Source: Bradyrhizobium sp. ORS 278 (GTDB taxonomy: Bacteria > Pseudomonadota > Alphaproteobacteria > Rhizobiales > Xanthobacteraceae). From it: a stretch of 64,000 bases of DNA. Each line of letters begins with the position of its first letter. Position 1 is the first letter of the stretch. The translations under genes and the position numbers were made by a program. The notes under the pieces were generated by a model. That model searched no databases. It was given only the letters and a program-made list of their open reading frames with translations, and was not told the origin of the DNA. Of the stretch, positions 1 through 10,373 are shown in pieces. Location: the NCBI RefSeq assembly GCF_000026145.1, contig NC_009445.1, positions 1,860,001 to 1,924,000 of the forward strand, given 5' to 3'.

Positions 1-15
1 GACGATCACGCTCAT
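1..15 (-). CDS. 5' end of the next gene of the xanthine-dehydrogenase-type operon (partial)
   Basis: Only the first five codons (Met-Ser-Val-Ile-Val) lie inside the window. The ATG overlaps the TGA of the FAD-subunit gene as ATGA, which indicates translational coupling. By family convention the partner would be the 2Fe-2S or the molybdopterin subunit of the same enzyme, but five residues cannot decide this. Confidence 0.45.
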
Positions 16-839
16 GGCCTGATGCCGCCTGCGAGCTCGGCGCGGATCTCCTCGGCGAGACGCAAGGTCATCGCTTTGCGCCAGGCAGGCTTGCCATGGA
101 CGTCGTCATGATAGAGCGCATCTGGAATATCGCTGAGGACGCCCGCGCGCAGCGCGACCGCGTCGACCATCGTGGCAAAGCGGAGCTGCAACGGCTTCAC
201 CGTTGATCCGGTAACCGTGAGCAGCAGGTCGCCGTCGCGGCCGGCCGTGCCGATCAGCAGCGCGCCGGAGCGGCCGACCGGCGTCAGCGCGATCTGGCGA
301 AAGGCGGTGCGGCGCCTCAAAGCGGCGAGCGGCACGTCGATCTGCCGCAGCAGGTCGCCGGGCGCGAGCACGTTGCGGTTGTTGCCGGTGACGAAGTCGG
401 CAACTGCGACGCGCTGCTCGCTGCCGTCAGTTTTCCAGATCGTGCAGACGCCTTCGAGCGCGGCGAGCAGCGAGATCATCGGCCCGGCCGGCAGCGACAT
501 GCAGAGATTGCCGCCGACGGTCGCCGTCTTCCAGATCTTGAACGACGCCAGGAACGCGCGGCAGCATTGGTCGATCAGCGGCGCCGCGATCCAGTCGGCC
601 GGGCATGGCAGCTCATCGAGCTCGGCGACGCTGCAGGTCGCGGCGATGGTCAGGCCGTGATCGCCGATTGCGAGTGCAGGCCAGGCGAGATCGCTGAGAT
701 CGATCAGCCGCGACAGCTGCGTCTGCGGCTCGGAGAACAGCCAGGTGCCGCCAGCCAGCCAGGCATCGCCTGCCTTCCAGCTGGGCAGCTCCGCCCGCGT
801 TCTCGGGCGCACGACCTCGGTAATGGTGTTCAGGTCCAT
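12..839 (-). CDS. FAD-binding subunit of a xanthine-dehydrogenase-type molybdenum hydroxylase
   Basis: Medium subunit that carries FAD and passes electrons from the 2Fe-2S subunit to NAD in three-subunit molybdenum hydroxylases (xanthine dehydrogenase / CO dehydrogenase family). The protein is 275 residues, normal for the family. It has the AGGTW pyrophosphate-binding stretch at residues 29-33 (usual form AGGTDL) and a second FAD motif, TVGGNL, near residue 105. An in-frame GTG at 845 is an alternative start with a slightly better spaced GAG; ATG 839 gives the common MDLNT start. The 3' end overlaps the next gene by ATGA. It is divergent from an 8-oxoguanine deaminase gene, which favours a purine substrate, although the substrate is not shown by this subunit. 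Confidence 0.85.
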   Translation of the reverse strand: MDLNTITEVVRPRTRAELPSWKAGDAWLAGGTWLFSEPQTQLSRLIDLSDLAWPALAIGDHGLTIAATCSVAELDELPCPADWIAAPLIDQCCRAFLASFKIWKTATVGGNLCMSLPAGPMISLLAALEGVCTIWKTDGSEQRVAVADFVTGNNRNVLAPGDLLRQIDVPLAALRRRTAFRQIALTPVGRSGALLIGTAGRDGDLLLTVTGSTVKPLQLRFATMVDAVALRAGVLSDIPDALYHDDVHGKPAWRKAMTLRLAEEIRAELAGGIRP

Positions 840-924
840 GGTCACGCAAGCTCAATGACGACGCCGGTCGCCGGTGAAATCCTTGCAAGACCGGCGCCAA
901 CTGGCAATAGGATGCGTTGGCCTT

Positions 925-938
925 TGGCTTGCAAGCCA
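925..938. promoter_or_regulatory. Perfect 14-bp palindrome in the divergent promoter region
   Basis: TGGCTTGCAAGCCA is a perfect palindrome. It lies between the start of the FAD subunit gene (839, minus strand) and the 8-oxoguanine deaminase gene (980, plus strand). It is a plausible operator for a dimeric regulator controlling both directions. No regulator gene is adjacent in the window, so the binding protein is unknown. Confidence 0.4.
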
Positions 939-979
939 TCCGCAAGCGCGAAAGCCCCCAGCAGCGAGACGAGACCGCC

Positions 980-2329
980 ATGAGCACGACGCCGATCTGG
1001 ATCAAGGACCCGCTCGCCCTCCTGGCCGAAGACGCCGCGCGCGGCATCGTCGTCAAGGACGGCCGCATCGTCGAGCTGGTGGCCGCGGGGAAGGAGCCGG
1101 CGACCGAGGGCGCCGTCGCGTTCGATGCCAGCGCCCATGTCGTCATCCCCGGGTTGATCAACACGCATCATCATTTCTACCAGACGCTGACCCGCGCGCT
1201 GCCCGCGGCGATGGACCGTGAGCTGTTCCCGTGGCTGAAGGCGCTGTATCCGATCTGGGCAAAGCTGACGCCGGAGTCGCTGGATGCGGCGGTGACGCTC
1301 GCGATGGCCGAGCTGATGCTGTCGGGCTGCACCACCACGACCGATCATCACTACGTCTTCCCGGCCGGCCTCGAGGATGCCGTCGGCATCGAAGTCGCCG
1401 CGGCGAAGCGGCTCGGCATCCGCGTGCTGCTGACGCGTGGCTCGATGAACCTGTCGGAGCGCGATGGCGGGCTGCCGCCGGACAGCGTGGTGCAGGACGA
1501 GGACACGATCCTCGCCGACAGCGCGCGCGTGGTCGCGACCTATCACGAGCGCGGGCCCGATGCGATGGTGCAGATCGCGCTGGCGCCATGTTCGCCGTTC
1601 TCGGTGACGGGCTCGCTGATGCAGAAGACCGCCGCGCTCGCCGACAAGCTCGACGTGCGGCTGCACACGCATCTGGCGGAGACCGAGGACGAGAACCGCT
1701 TCTGCGAGCAGATGTTCGGCTGCCGTCCGCTGGATTACCTCGAGCAGAACGGCTGGCTCGGCCCGCGCACCTGGCTCGCGCACGGCATCTTCTTCAACGC
1801 TGACGAAATGAAGCGGCTCGGCAAGGCCAAGACCACGATCAGCCATTGCGCCTGTTCCAACCAGCTGCTCGCGTCCGGCTGCTGCCCGGTCTGCGAGATG
1901 GAGGAGGCCGGCGTCGGCATCGGCCTCGGCGTCGACGGCTCGGCGTCGAACGACGGCTCCAATCTGATGCAGGAGGTGCGCGCCGCGTTCCTCTTGCAGC
2001 GGGCGCGCTACGGCGTCAGCCGCATCAGCCACAAGGATGCGCTGCGCTGGGCGACGAAGGGCTCGGCCGCCTGTGTCGGCCGGCCCGAGCTCGGCGTGAT
2101 CGCAGTCGGCCATGCAGCCGACCTGGCGCTGTTCAAGCTGGACGAGCTGCGCTTCTCGGGCGCCGGCGATCCGATCGCGGCGCTGGTCTTGTGCGGCGCG
2201 CACCGCGCCGATCGCGTCATGGTTGGCGGCCGCTGGACGGTGCTCGACGGCGCGATTCCCGGGCTCGATGTCGCCGGCCTGATCGGCCGGCACAGCGCGG
2301 CGGCGAAGGCGATGCGGGCGGGGGCGTGA
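980..2329 (+). CDS. 8-oxoguanine deaminase (TRZ/ATZ amidohydrolase family)
   Basis: Metal-dependent amidohydrolase of 449 residues that most resembles 8-oxoguanine deaminases, which turn 8-oxoguanine into urate and ammonia. Visible motifs in order: metal-binding THHH at 62-65, HTHLAETEDEN mid-protein, the SHCACSNQLLASG block and the GLGVDGSASND block carrying the last metal ligand Asp. The reading frame is open further upstream to 917, but ATG 980 begins the normal N-terminal beta domain. It is divergent from a xanthine-dehydrogenase-type subunit, matching a route from oxidised purines to urate. Related TRZ/ATZ enzymes such as guanine deaminase or atrazine hydrolase are less likely because the long Cys-rich SHCACSNQ segment is typical of this subgroup. 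Confidence 0.82.
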   Translation: MSTTPIWIKDPLALLAEDAARGIVVKDGRIVELVAAGKEPATEGAVAFDASAHVVIPGLINTHHHFYQTLTRALPAAMDRELFPWLKALYPIWAKLTPESLDAAVTLAMAELMLSGCTTTTDHHYVFPAGLEDAVGIEVAAAKRLGIRVLLTRGSMNLSERDGGLPPDSVVQDEDTILADSARVVATYHERGPDAMVQIALAPCSPFSVTGSLMQKTAALADKLDVRLHTHLAETEDENRFCEQMFGCRPLDYLEQNGWLGPRTWLAHGIFFNADEMKRLGKAKTTISHCACSNQLLASGCCPVCEMEEAGVGIGLGVDGSASNDGSNLMQEVRAAFLLQRARYGVSRISHKDALRWATKGSAACVGRPELGVIAVGHAADLALFKLDELRFSGAGDPIAALVLCGAHRADRVMVGGRWTVLDGAIPGLDVAGLIGRHSAAAKAMRAGA

Positions 2330-2335
2330 GCACGG

Positions 2336-3313
2336 TCAGGTGTCCTGCGTGGTGAGGAAGCGCTCGGCGTAATGGCAGGCGACCAGACGGCCGTCGAGCG
2401 GCCGCAGCGCCGGGCGCTGCGCGCGGCAGAGGTCGGTGACATCAGGGCAGCGGGTCGAGAACACGCAGCCGGCCGGCGGCGCGAGCGGCGATGGCAGCTC
2501 GCCCTTGGGCACGATGCGCCGGCGGTTGCGGCCGAGGCCGGGCGTGGCATCGACCAGCGCGCGCGCATAAGGGTGCAGTGGCCGGGCAAAGATGCGTCGC
2601 TTCGGCCCATGCTCCATCGCCAGTCCGAGATACATGATCAGCACGTCGTCGGCGATGTGCCTGACCACGCCGAGGTCGTGCGAGATGAACAGATAAGCGA
2701 GGCCGAGCTCGCGCTGCAGATCGGCGAGCAGGTTGAGCACCTGCGCCTGCACCGACATGTCGAGCGCCGAGACGGGCTCGTCGGCCACCAGCAGCTTCGG
2801 CCGCAGCATCAGCGCGCGCGCGATCGCGATGCGCTGCCGCTGGCCGCCGGAGAACATGTGCGGATAGCGATTTGACTGCTCCGGGCGCAACCCGACCTTG
2901 GCCATCATGTCGAGCGCCTGCGCCCGCCGCTGCTGCCGGTCGAGGCTGGTGTTGATGATCAGCGGCTCCTCGAGGATGGCGCCGATGCGCTTGCGCGGAT
3001 TGAGCGAGCCGTAGGGATTCTGAAACACGATCTGCACGGTGCGGCGCAAGGTCTTGGCGGCGCCGGCCGGCGGATTCAGGGCATCGAGCCCGTCGAGGGT
3101 GAGCGTGCCGGCAGTGGGCTTCTCGATCAGGGTGACGAGGCGCGCGAGCGTCGACTTGCCGCATCCGGATTCGCCGACGATCGCAAGCGTCTTGCCGGCC
3201 TCGATGGCGAACGACACGCCGCCGACGGCCTGCAGGCGGGCAGGGGCGCGGAGCAGGCCCTGCTTGATCTCGTAGCTCTGGGTGAGGCCGCGGGCGCTGA
3301 CGAGCGCGGTCAT
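2336..3313 (-). CDS. dppF: Dipeptide ABC transporter ATP-binding protein DppF
   Basis: Second ATPase subunit of a dipeptide/oligopeptide importer, 325 residues. It shows Walker [10 protein letters not shown], the ABC signature SGGQRQR, Walker B LLVADEP, the [10 protein letters not shown] region and the oligopeptide-type C-terminal extension with the CVFSTRCP cysteine motif. Its ATG overlaps the stop of dppD as ATGA. It is the last gene of the minus-strand dppABCDF operon and converges on the 8-oxoguanine deaminase gene with only 6 bp between stops. Confidence 0.93.
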   Translation of the reverse strand: MTALVSARGLTQSYEIKQGLLRAPARLQAVGGVSFAIEAGKTLAIVGESGCGKSTLARLVTLIEKPTAGTLTLDGLDALNPPAGAAKTLRRTVQIVFQNPYGSLNPRKRIGAILEEPLIINTSLDRQQRRAQALDMMAKVGLRPEQSNRYPHMFSGGQRQRIAIARALMLRPKLLVADEPVSALDMSVQAQVLNLLADLQRELGLAYLFISHDLGVVRHIADDVLIMYLGLAMEHGPKRRIFARPLHPYARALVDATPGLGRNRRRIVPKGELPSPLAPPAGCVFSTRCPDVTDLCRAQRPALRPLDGRLVACHYAERFLTTQDT

Positions 3314-4344
3314 GACGAGGCCTCGCGCGCGCTGTTCGTCGCGCCGGCGCTGCCCCGATCGGTCGCGATGTGCTGCTCACGGCCCGGGTCGCCCAGCGGA
3401 TAATGGCAACGGATCAGGCCGTCGCGCCAGGGACGCAGATCGGGGCGGATGTCGTTGGCCAGCGGCGTCGCATCGGCGCAGCGCGGGCTGAACAGGCAGC
3501 CGCGAGGCCGATCATGCGCGCCGGGCACCACGCCCGGGATGGTGGCGAGCCGTCCGCCTTCGCTGACCTCCGGGCGCGCCGCCAGCAGCGCGGCCGTGTA
3601 GGGATGCTGCGGCGCGTCGAGCAGGCTTTCGGTCGGCCGCTGCTCCATGATCTGGCCCGCATACATCACGGCGACGCGCTCGGTGGTGTCGGCCACCACG
3701 CCCATGTTGTGCGTGATCAGGATCAGCGCCATGCGGCGGTCACGCTGCAGCGACAGCAGCAGATCGAGGATCTGGGCCTGGATGGTGACATCGAGCGCGG
3801 TCGTCGGCTCGTCGGCGATCAGCAGCTTCGGATTGCAGGCAATCGCCATCGCGATCATCACACGTTGGTTCATGCCGCCCGAGAGCTGATGCGGATAGGC
3901 CGACAGCCGGCTCTCCGGGGCGGGAATGCCGACCTGCTCCAAGAGCTCGATCACGCGCCGCCGCGCAGCCTTGCGATCCATGCCCTCATGGATCCGCAAC
4001 GTCTCGGCCAGCTGATAGCCGATCGTGAAGGACGGGTTGAGCGCCGTCGTCGGCTCCTGAAAGATCATCGCGATGTCCTTGCCCGTGAGCGCCCGCCGCT
4101 CGCGCGCGGACAGACGCTGCAGGTCCCGTCCCCCGAACAGCAGCTTGTCGGCCCGCACCTGTCCCGGATGCGGCACGAGGCCCATCAGAGCGAGCATGCC
4201 GACGCTCTTGCCGGAACCGGATTCGCCGACGATTCCCAGCACCTCGCCCTCGTCGAGCGCGAGGCTGACCCCGTCCACCGCGCGCAGCAGGCCGTTGCGT
4301 GACGGGAACGCGACCGACAGATTTTCGATCTCGAGAAGCGGCAT
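3310..4344 (-). CDS. dppD: Dipeptide ABC transporter ATP-binding protein DppD
   Basis: First ATPase of the dpp importer, 344 residues. It has Walker A GESGSGKS, the LSGGMNQR signature, Walker [13 protein letters not shown], and the C-terminal CLFSPRC cysteine cluster usual for peptide-type ATPases. It follows dppC by 27 bp and overlaps dppF by 4 bp, so DppD and DppF should form the ATPase heterodimer under the DppB-DppC membrane pair. Confidence 0.93.
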   Translation of the reverse strand: MPLLEIENLSVAFPSRNGLLRAVDGVSLALDEGEVLGIVGESGSGKSVGMLALMGLVPHPGQVRADKLLFGGRDLQRLSARERRALTGKDIAMIFQEPTTALNPSFTIGYQLAETLRIHEGMDRKAARRRVIELLEQVGIPAPESRLSAYPHQLSGGMNQRVMIAMAIACNPKLLIADEPTTALDVTIQAQILDLLLSLQRDRRMALILITHNMGVVADTTERVAVMYAGQIMEQRPTESLLDAPQHPYTAALLAARPEVSEGGRLATIPGVVPGAHDRPRGCLFSPRCADATPLANDIRPDLRPWRDGLIRCHYPLGDPGREQHIATDRGSAGATNSAREASS

Positions 4345-4371
4345 CGCAACGTCCTCAGCTCCCTGTCGGCG

Positions 4372-5279
4372 TCATCGCTTGAGCTTGGGATCGAGCGCGT
4401 CGCGCAGCCCGTCGCCGAGCAGGTTGAAGGCCAGCACGGTGAGGAGAATGGCGAGGCCCGGCAGCGTCACGACCCACCAGGCGCGCAGCACGAATTCGCG
4501 CGCATCGGCCAGCATGGTGCCCCATTCGGGCGACGGCGGCTGCGCGCCGAGACCGAGGAAGCCAAGCGCGGCCGCGTCCAGGATCGCAGTGGAGATGCCG
4601 AGCGTCGCCTGCACGATCAGCGGCGCCGCGCAGTTCGGCAGCACCTCCTTGACCATCAGCCGCAGCCGGCCGGCGCCGGCGACCCTGGCCGCGGTGACGT
4701 AGTCCTTGGAGACCTCGCCGATCACGGCGGCGCGCGCGATCCGCACGTAGTGCGGCAGCAGTACGATCGCGACGGCCAGCATCGCATTCATCAGGCCAGG
4801 CCCGAGGATCGCCACGATCACGATCGCCAGCAGCAGGCTCGGCAAGGTCAGGGTGATGTCCATCAGGCGCATGATCGCGATCTCGGTCACGCCGCGAAAG
4901 AAGCCTGCGACCAATCCGAGGATCGTTCCCGTGAGCACCGACAGCGCCACGACCGCGATCCCGATCAGCAGCGACAGTCGCGCGCCATGGATGAGACGAG
5001 AGAGAATGTCGCGCCCGATCGCGTCGGTGCCGAGCGGATAAGCGAGCGAGCCGCCCTGCTGCCAGAATGGCGGCTTCAGGAACGCCGCATTGTTGGTGAG
5101 CACGGGCGAATGGGGAGCGACGACATCGGCCGACAGCGCGAGCAGCACGAGGACTGCGATGACCACGAGCCCGGTCACCGCGCCGGCATTCTTCCGGAAG
5201 TCGAACCAGAACTCCACGAGCGGAGACGGCGGCTCGCCGGCCGGCGTCGCCATGCTGGGGGCCTGAAGGCTCTCGCTGC

Positions 5280-5283
<4 letters not shown>
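4372..5283 (-). CDS. dppC: Dipeptide ABC transporter permease DppC
   Basis: Inner-membrane permease of 303 residues. It has a cytoplasmic N-terminal arm, a first membrane span near residues 33-52, the conserved PLGTDAIGRDILSR segment, and the EAA-type loop around AARVAGAG, followed by PEWGTMLADAR and a last span before LLGDGLRDALDPK. The start at 5283 overlaps the dppB stop as ATGA; a longer open frame upstream belongs to the shadow of dppB. Confidence 0.93.
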
Positions 5284-6290
<1,007 letters not shown>

Positions 6291-6414
6291 GCCTTGCTCT
6301 GTGGTCCTCGATAGCAAGAAGAAGTTAGTCGGAGGTCGTCAAGTGGCCATGCCGGGAAGCCGCGCGACGGCGGAACGCCAAGAGCGGCTCCTGGCACTCC
6401 TCGCGGGTCGTCCG

Positions 6415-8013
6415 CTAGTCCTTGACGTCGACGCCATAGAAGCTGTGCCGTCCGAACGGCGACAGCTTGAAGTCGATCACGCGCTTGCTGACCGGCTTCA
6501 ACTGCACCGCATGCGCGATAGTGAACCATGGCGCCTGTTCCTTGAACACCACCTGCGCCTCGCCGTAAAGCTTGGCGCGCTCGGTCTGGTCGCTGACCGT
6601 CTTGGCCTTCAAGACCAGATCATCGAACGGCTTGTAGCAGAACTTGGCGACGTTGGATCCGCCGGATTGGGCCGACGCGCAGCCGAGCAGGGTGTGCAGG
6701 AAATTATCCGGGTCGCCATTGTCGCCGGTCCAGCCGAGCATGCCCATCTGGTGCTCGCCGGCCTGCATGCGCTTGCGGTATTCGCCCCATTCGAACGACT
6801 TGATCTCGGCCTTGACGCCGATCTTGGCGAGGTCGGCCTGCATCAGCTCCGCGATGCGCTTGGCGTTCGGATTGTAGGGACGCTGCACCGGCATGGCCCA
6901 CAGATCGGTCTCGAGGCCATTCGGAAATCCGGCCTCCGCGAGCAGTTTCTTGGCCGCCTCGGGATCATACGGATCGTCCTTGACGGAGTCGTTGTAGGAC
7001 CACATCGACGGCGGGATCGGGTTCTTCGCCGCGATGCCGGTCGACAGATAGACGGCGTCGATGATCGCCTTCTTGTCGATCGCCATGCTCAACGCCTTGC
7101 GTACGCGCACGTCGTCAAACGGCTTCTTCTGGGTGTTGAAGGCGAGGTAGCCGACGTTGAGGCCGGGCTGCTCGAGCACCGTCACGTTCGGATCCTTGCG
7201 GATGGCATCGATGTCGGCGGGGTTCGGATAAGGCATCACATCGCATTCGCCCTTCTGCAGCTTGGCCCAGCGAACCGAGGAATCCGGCGTGATGGCATAG
7301 ACGAGGTCGTCGATCTTGGCCTTGCCGCCCCAGAATTGCGGGAACGCCTTGTAGCGGATGACCGCGTCCTTTTGGTACTGCACCAGGTAGAACGGACCGG
7401 TGCCGATCGGATCCTGGTCGATCTTCTCGGGCGTGCCGGCCTTCAACATCGCGTCGGCATATTCCTTCGACTGGATCGCCGCGAAGGGCATCGCGAGATC
7501 CGCGAGGAACGGGGCTTCCGGCTGGTTAAGGGTGATCCTGATCGTGTAGTCGTCGACCTTCTCGACCGACTTGAGCAGTTTCGGCATCGCCATGTCGCCG
7601 AAGTAGGAATGGTTTGGGCTGGTCACCTTGAAGTAGGGATTGTCCTCCTTCCACTGCCGCTCGATCGAGAACAGAATGTCGTCGGCGTTGAAGTCGCGCG
7701 TCGGCTTGAACGATTTCGAGGTCGAATGCCACTTCACGCCCTTGCGCAGATTGAACGTATAGGTGGTTCCGTCCGGCGAGATCGTCCAGCTTTCGGCAAG
7801 GCCCGGCACCACCTGGGTGCCGCCGCGCTCGAACTCGACGATCCGGTTGTAGATCGGCTCGTTGCCGTCGAAAGACGTTCCGGTCGTGTTCACGCCGGGA
7901 TAAAAGTTCTCCGGGCTGCCTTCCGAGCAGAACACGAGGGTCTTCGCAAAGGCCGACGGACTTGCCAGCAGCGCCGAGGCGCAGACGGCAACGAGCAGGT
8001 GATATCTGTTCAC
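6415..8013 (-). CDS. dppA: Periplasmic dipeptide-binding protein DppA
   Basis: Family 5 solute-binding protein (532 residues) that captures dipeptides in the periplasm for DppBCDF. A Sec signal peptide of about 23 residues ends at Ala-Phe-Ala. The mature N terminus KTLVFCSEGSPENF strongly resembles that of E. coli DppA. I place the start at GTG 8013 because CTGGAG lies 8 bases upstream and the signal peptide begins there; the open frame extends to a TTG at 8040. It is first in the operon, as usual for the binding protein, which is needed in excess. Confidence 0.9.
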   Translation of the reverse strand: MNRYHLLVAVCASALLASPSAFAKTLVFCSEGSPENFYPGVNTTGTSFDGNEPIYNRIVEFERGGTQVVPGLAESWTISPDGTTYTFNLRKGVKWHSTSKSFKPTRDFNADDILFSIERQWKEDNPYFKVTSPNHSYFGDMAMPKLLKSVEKVDDYTIRITLNQPEAPFLADLAMPFAAIQSKEYADAMLKAGTPEKIDQDPIGTGPFYLVQYQKDAVIRYKAFPQFWGGKAKIDDLVYAITPDSSVRWAKLQKGECDVMPYPNPADIDAIRKDPNVTVLEQPGLNVGYLAFNTQKKPFDDVRVRKALSMAIDKKAIIDAVYLSTGIAAKNPIPPSMWSYNDSVKDDPYDPEAAKKLLAEAGFPNGLETDLWAMPVQRPYNPNAKRIAELMQADLAKIGVKAEIKSFEWGEYRKRMQAGEHQMGMLGWTGDNGDPDNFLHTLLGCASAQSGGSNVAKFCYKPFDDLVLKAKTVSDQTERAKLYGEAQVVFKEQAPWFTIAHAVQLKPVSKRVIDFKLSPFGRHSFYGVDVKD

Positions 8014-8190
8014 GGTTGGAACTCCAGGTGAGAACGGCAACGCGCATGCGCCACGGGCTGCATCGCCGCGTCTGGCCGACCTTGCTATCGGGTATTGCCG
8101 CTGTCAACGCACCGGAAGATGGCCGCGCCCGCACCTGGGCCGCGCGTTGGCTGCGCTGCCGCATGCCGGGATTCCGAGGAGGCCGGAAGG

Positions 8191-8229
8191 GGAGCCCTGC
8201 TGCGTCGCCACCCCTCGCAGCAGGGCTCC
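8191..8229. repeat. Large perfect hairpin (14-bp stem, 11-nt loop)
   Basis: Arms 8191-8204 and 8216-8229 are exact inverse complements (GGAGCCCTGCTGCG type). The hairpin lies between the BMP importer operon and dppA. Neither side has a T-run, so a classical Rho-independent terminator is not supported; it may stabilise the 3' end of the upstream transcript. Confidence 0.45.
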
Positions 8230-8252
8230 AGATCGAAGGTCGTCACCGTCAC

Positions 8253-8268
8253 CCCCCCGCTAGGGGGG
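8253..8268 (-). terminator. GC-only hairpin 30 bp downstream of the BMP-protein gene
   Basis: Six C and six G residues flank a four-base loop (GCTA). It is close behind the stop codon of the BMP-type binding protein on the minus strand. No U-tract follows, so the terminator role is a weak inference. Confidence 0.3.
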
Positions 8269-8297
8269 CGACGGGACCTGCTGGCGGCTTGCCGCGC

Positions 8298-9377
8298 CTA
8301 CTTGCCCGGCAGCTTGTCGTCGACGCCCTTGACGTAGAAGTTCATGCCGAGGATTTGGCCGTCGGCGAGGTGGTCGCCGCCCTTGCACTCGACCTCCTTG
8401 CCGTCCTGCCCGACGACCGGGCACTTGAACGGATGCAGCTTGCCGGCGGTGATCGCGGCCTGGGTCTCCTCGGCCATCTTCTTCACGTCGTCGGGCATGT
8501 TGGTGTAGGGCGCCATCTCGAACATCTTGGAGTCGAGGCCGCCCCAAGTGTCCTCCGACTTCCAGGTGCCGTCGAGCTCGGCCTTGACGCGGGAGATGTA
8601 GTAGGGCGCCCAGGTATCGAGGATCGAGGTCAGTTGCGTCTTCGGGCCGAACTTGATCATTTCCGAGTCCTGGCCGAAGGCGAGCTTGCCGCGCTCGCTG
8701 GCGATCTGCATCGCCGCCGGACTGTCGGTGTGCTGCATGATGATGTCGGCGCCCTGGTCGATCAGCGCCTTGGCGGCGTCGGCTTCCTTGCCCGGATCGA
8801 ACCAGGTGTTGGCCCAGATGATCTTGATCTTGATGTTCGGATTGACCGTCTGCGCGCCGAGGATGGTGGCGTTGATGCCGGAGATGACCTCCGGGATCGG
8901 GAACGAGCCGATATAGCCGAGCACGCCGGCCTTCGACATCTTGCCGGCAATGATGCCCTGGATGTAGCGGCCCTGGTACCAGCGCGACGAATAGGTCGAC
9001 ATGTTCTTGTCGCGCTTGTAGCCGGTGGCGTGCTCGAAATGCACGTTCGGATACTTCTTGGCGACCTTCAGGGTCGGATCCATGTAGCCGAACGAGGTGG
9101 TGAAGATCAGCTTGTTGCCGGCGCGGACCAGCTGCTCGATGGCGCGCTCGGAGTCGGGACCTTCAGGCACGTTCTCCAGATAGGTCGTCTCGATCTTGTC
9201 GCCGAACTCTTTCACCAGCGCCTGCCGTGCGAGCTCGTGCTGATAGGTCCAGCCGAGATCGCCGATCGGGCCGAGATAGATGAAGCCGACCTTCAGCTTG
9301 TCGGCGGCATGCGCCACGCTGGCGATGCTCCCCGCCAGCACCAGCGCGGCGGCAGCGCCCAGAAGCCTTTTCATCAT
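8298..9377 (-). CDS. BMP-family nucleoside/purine ABC transporter substrate-binding protein
   Basis: Periplasmic binding protein of 359 residues from the basic-membrane-protein (BMP/PnrA-Med) family, which binds nucleosides or related purines. A signal peptide ends at Ala-His-Ala about residue 24, with no lipobox Cys. The mature part starts KLKVGFIYLGPIGDLGW, typical of the family, followed by the TTSFGYMD and GYIGSFPIPEV stretches. Start 9377 is chosen for GGAGAG 7 bases upstream; the open frame reaches 9410. It lies 81 bp downstream of its permease gene, unusually as the last gene of the operon. Confidence 0.88.
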   Translation of the reverse strand: MMKRLLGAAAALVLAGSIASVAHAADKLKVGFIYLGPIGDLGWTYQHELARQALVKEFGDKIETTYLENVPEGPDSERAIEQLVRAGNKLIFTTSFGYMDPTLKVAKKYPNVHFEHATGYKRDKNMSTYSSRWYQGRYIQGIIAGKMSKAGVLGYIGSFPIPEVISGINATILGAQTVNPNIKIKIIWANTWFDPGKEADAAKALIDQGADIIMQHTDSPAAMQIASERGKLAFGQDSEMIKFGPKTQLTSILDTWAPYYISRVKAELDGTWKSEDTWGGLDSKMFEMAPYTNMPDDVKKMAEETQAAITAGKLHPFKCPVVGQDGKEVECKGGDHLADGQILGMNFYVKGVDDKLPGK

Positions 9378-9458
9378 TGTCGATCTCTCCAAACAGTCAG
9401 GGGAAAACACGATGATCCCAAGCGTCGCGCCCCATCGCAGACGCTCGGGATGAAAGAC

Positions 9459-10373
9459 TCAGCGATCCGGCACGAACACCGTGCCCAGCGCCGCCGGTGC
9501 CGTCGACCCCCCGGTGCGGGCGCGCGACAGCAGCACCAGCACGATCACGGTGGCGAGGTAGGGCAGCGCCGACATGAATTGCGAGGGAATGCCGACGCCG
9601 GCCCCCTGCGCATGCAGTTGCAGGATCGTCACTGCGCCGAACAGATAGGCGCCGATGACGAGACGGCCCGGCCGCCAGGAGGCGAACACGACCAGCGCCA
9701 GCGCGATCCAGCCGCGCCCGGCGGTCATGCCGGGAATGAAGAACGGCGTGTAGGCGAGCGGCAGATAGGCGCCGGCCAGTCCCGCGCAGGCGCCGCCGAA
9801 CAGCACGGCGAGCATACGGATCCGCAACACCGGATAACCGAGCGCATGCGCCGAGACGTGATTGTCGCCGCAGGCGCGCAGCACCAGGCCGGCGCGGGTG
9901 CGGTAGAGGAACCACCAGACGGCGATGATCAAGGCGACCGACAGGTAGACGAAAGCGTCCTCGCCGAACAGGATGCGGCCGACCAGCGGGATGTCGCTGA
10001 GACCGGGAATGGCGAGCTTGGGCGCGGTGGTGATGCGCTCGCCGACGAAGCGCGCGCCGATCAGGCCGGACAGGCCGATGCCGAGGATGGTCAGAGCCAG
10101 CCCGGTCGCGACCTGGTTCACCGCCAGACCGAGCGTCATGAACGCGAAGATCAGCGACATCAGCATGCCGGCCACGATGCCGCACAGCGCGCCGACGATG
10201 ATCGAGCCGGACAGCCAGGCGCCGCCGAAGCCGCAGGCGGCACCGACGATCATCATGCCCTCGACGCCGAGGTTGAGAACGCCCGCGCGCTCGGTGACGA
10301 GCTCACCGGTCGCCGCCAGCAGCAGCGGGGTCGATGCGGCGAGCACCGACAGGATGATGGCTTCAACCAGCAC
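9459..10373 (-). CDS. BMP-type ABC transporter permease (nucleoside importer, subunit 2)
   Basis: Hydrophobic permease of 304 residues with about 8 to 10 membrane spans, of the branched-chain-amino-acid-permease-like family used by nucleoside importers. The N-terminal ERAGVLNLGVEGMM segment is the family hallmark. It overlaps the upstream permease gene by 11 bp, which indicates coupled translation of the two membrane halves. Confidence 0.88.
   Translation of the reverse strand: MLVEAIILSVLAASTPLLLAATGELVTERAGVLNLGVEGMMIVGAACGFGGAWLSGSIIVGALCGIVAGMLMSLIFAFMTLGLAVNQVATGLALTILGIGLSGLIGARFVGERITTAPKLAIPGLSDIPLVGRILFGEDAFVYLSVALIIAVWWFLYRTRAGLVLRACGDNHVSAHALGYPVLRIRMLAVLFGGACAGLAGAYLPLAYTPFFIPGMTAGRGWIALALVVFASWRPGRLVIGAYLFGAVTILQLHAQGAGVGIPSQFMSALPYLATVIVLVLLSRARTGGSTAPAALGTVFVPDR

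Noticed and set aside
8191..8229. Rho-independent terminator
   Set aside because: The stem is strong but neither strand has a following T-run.
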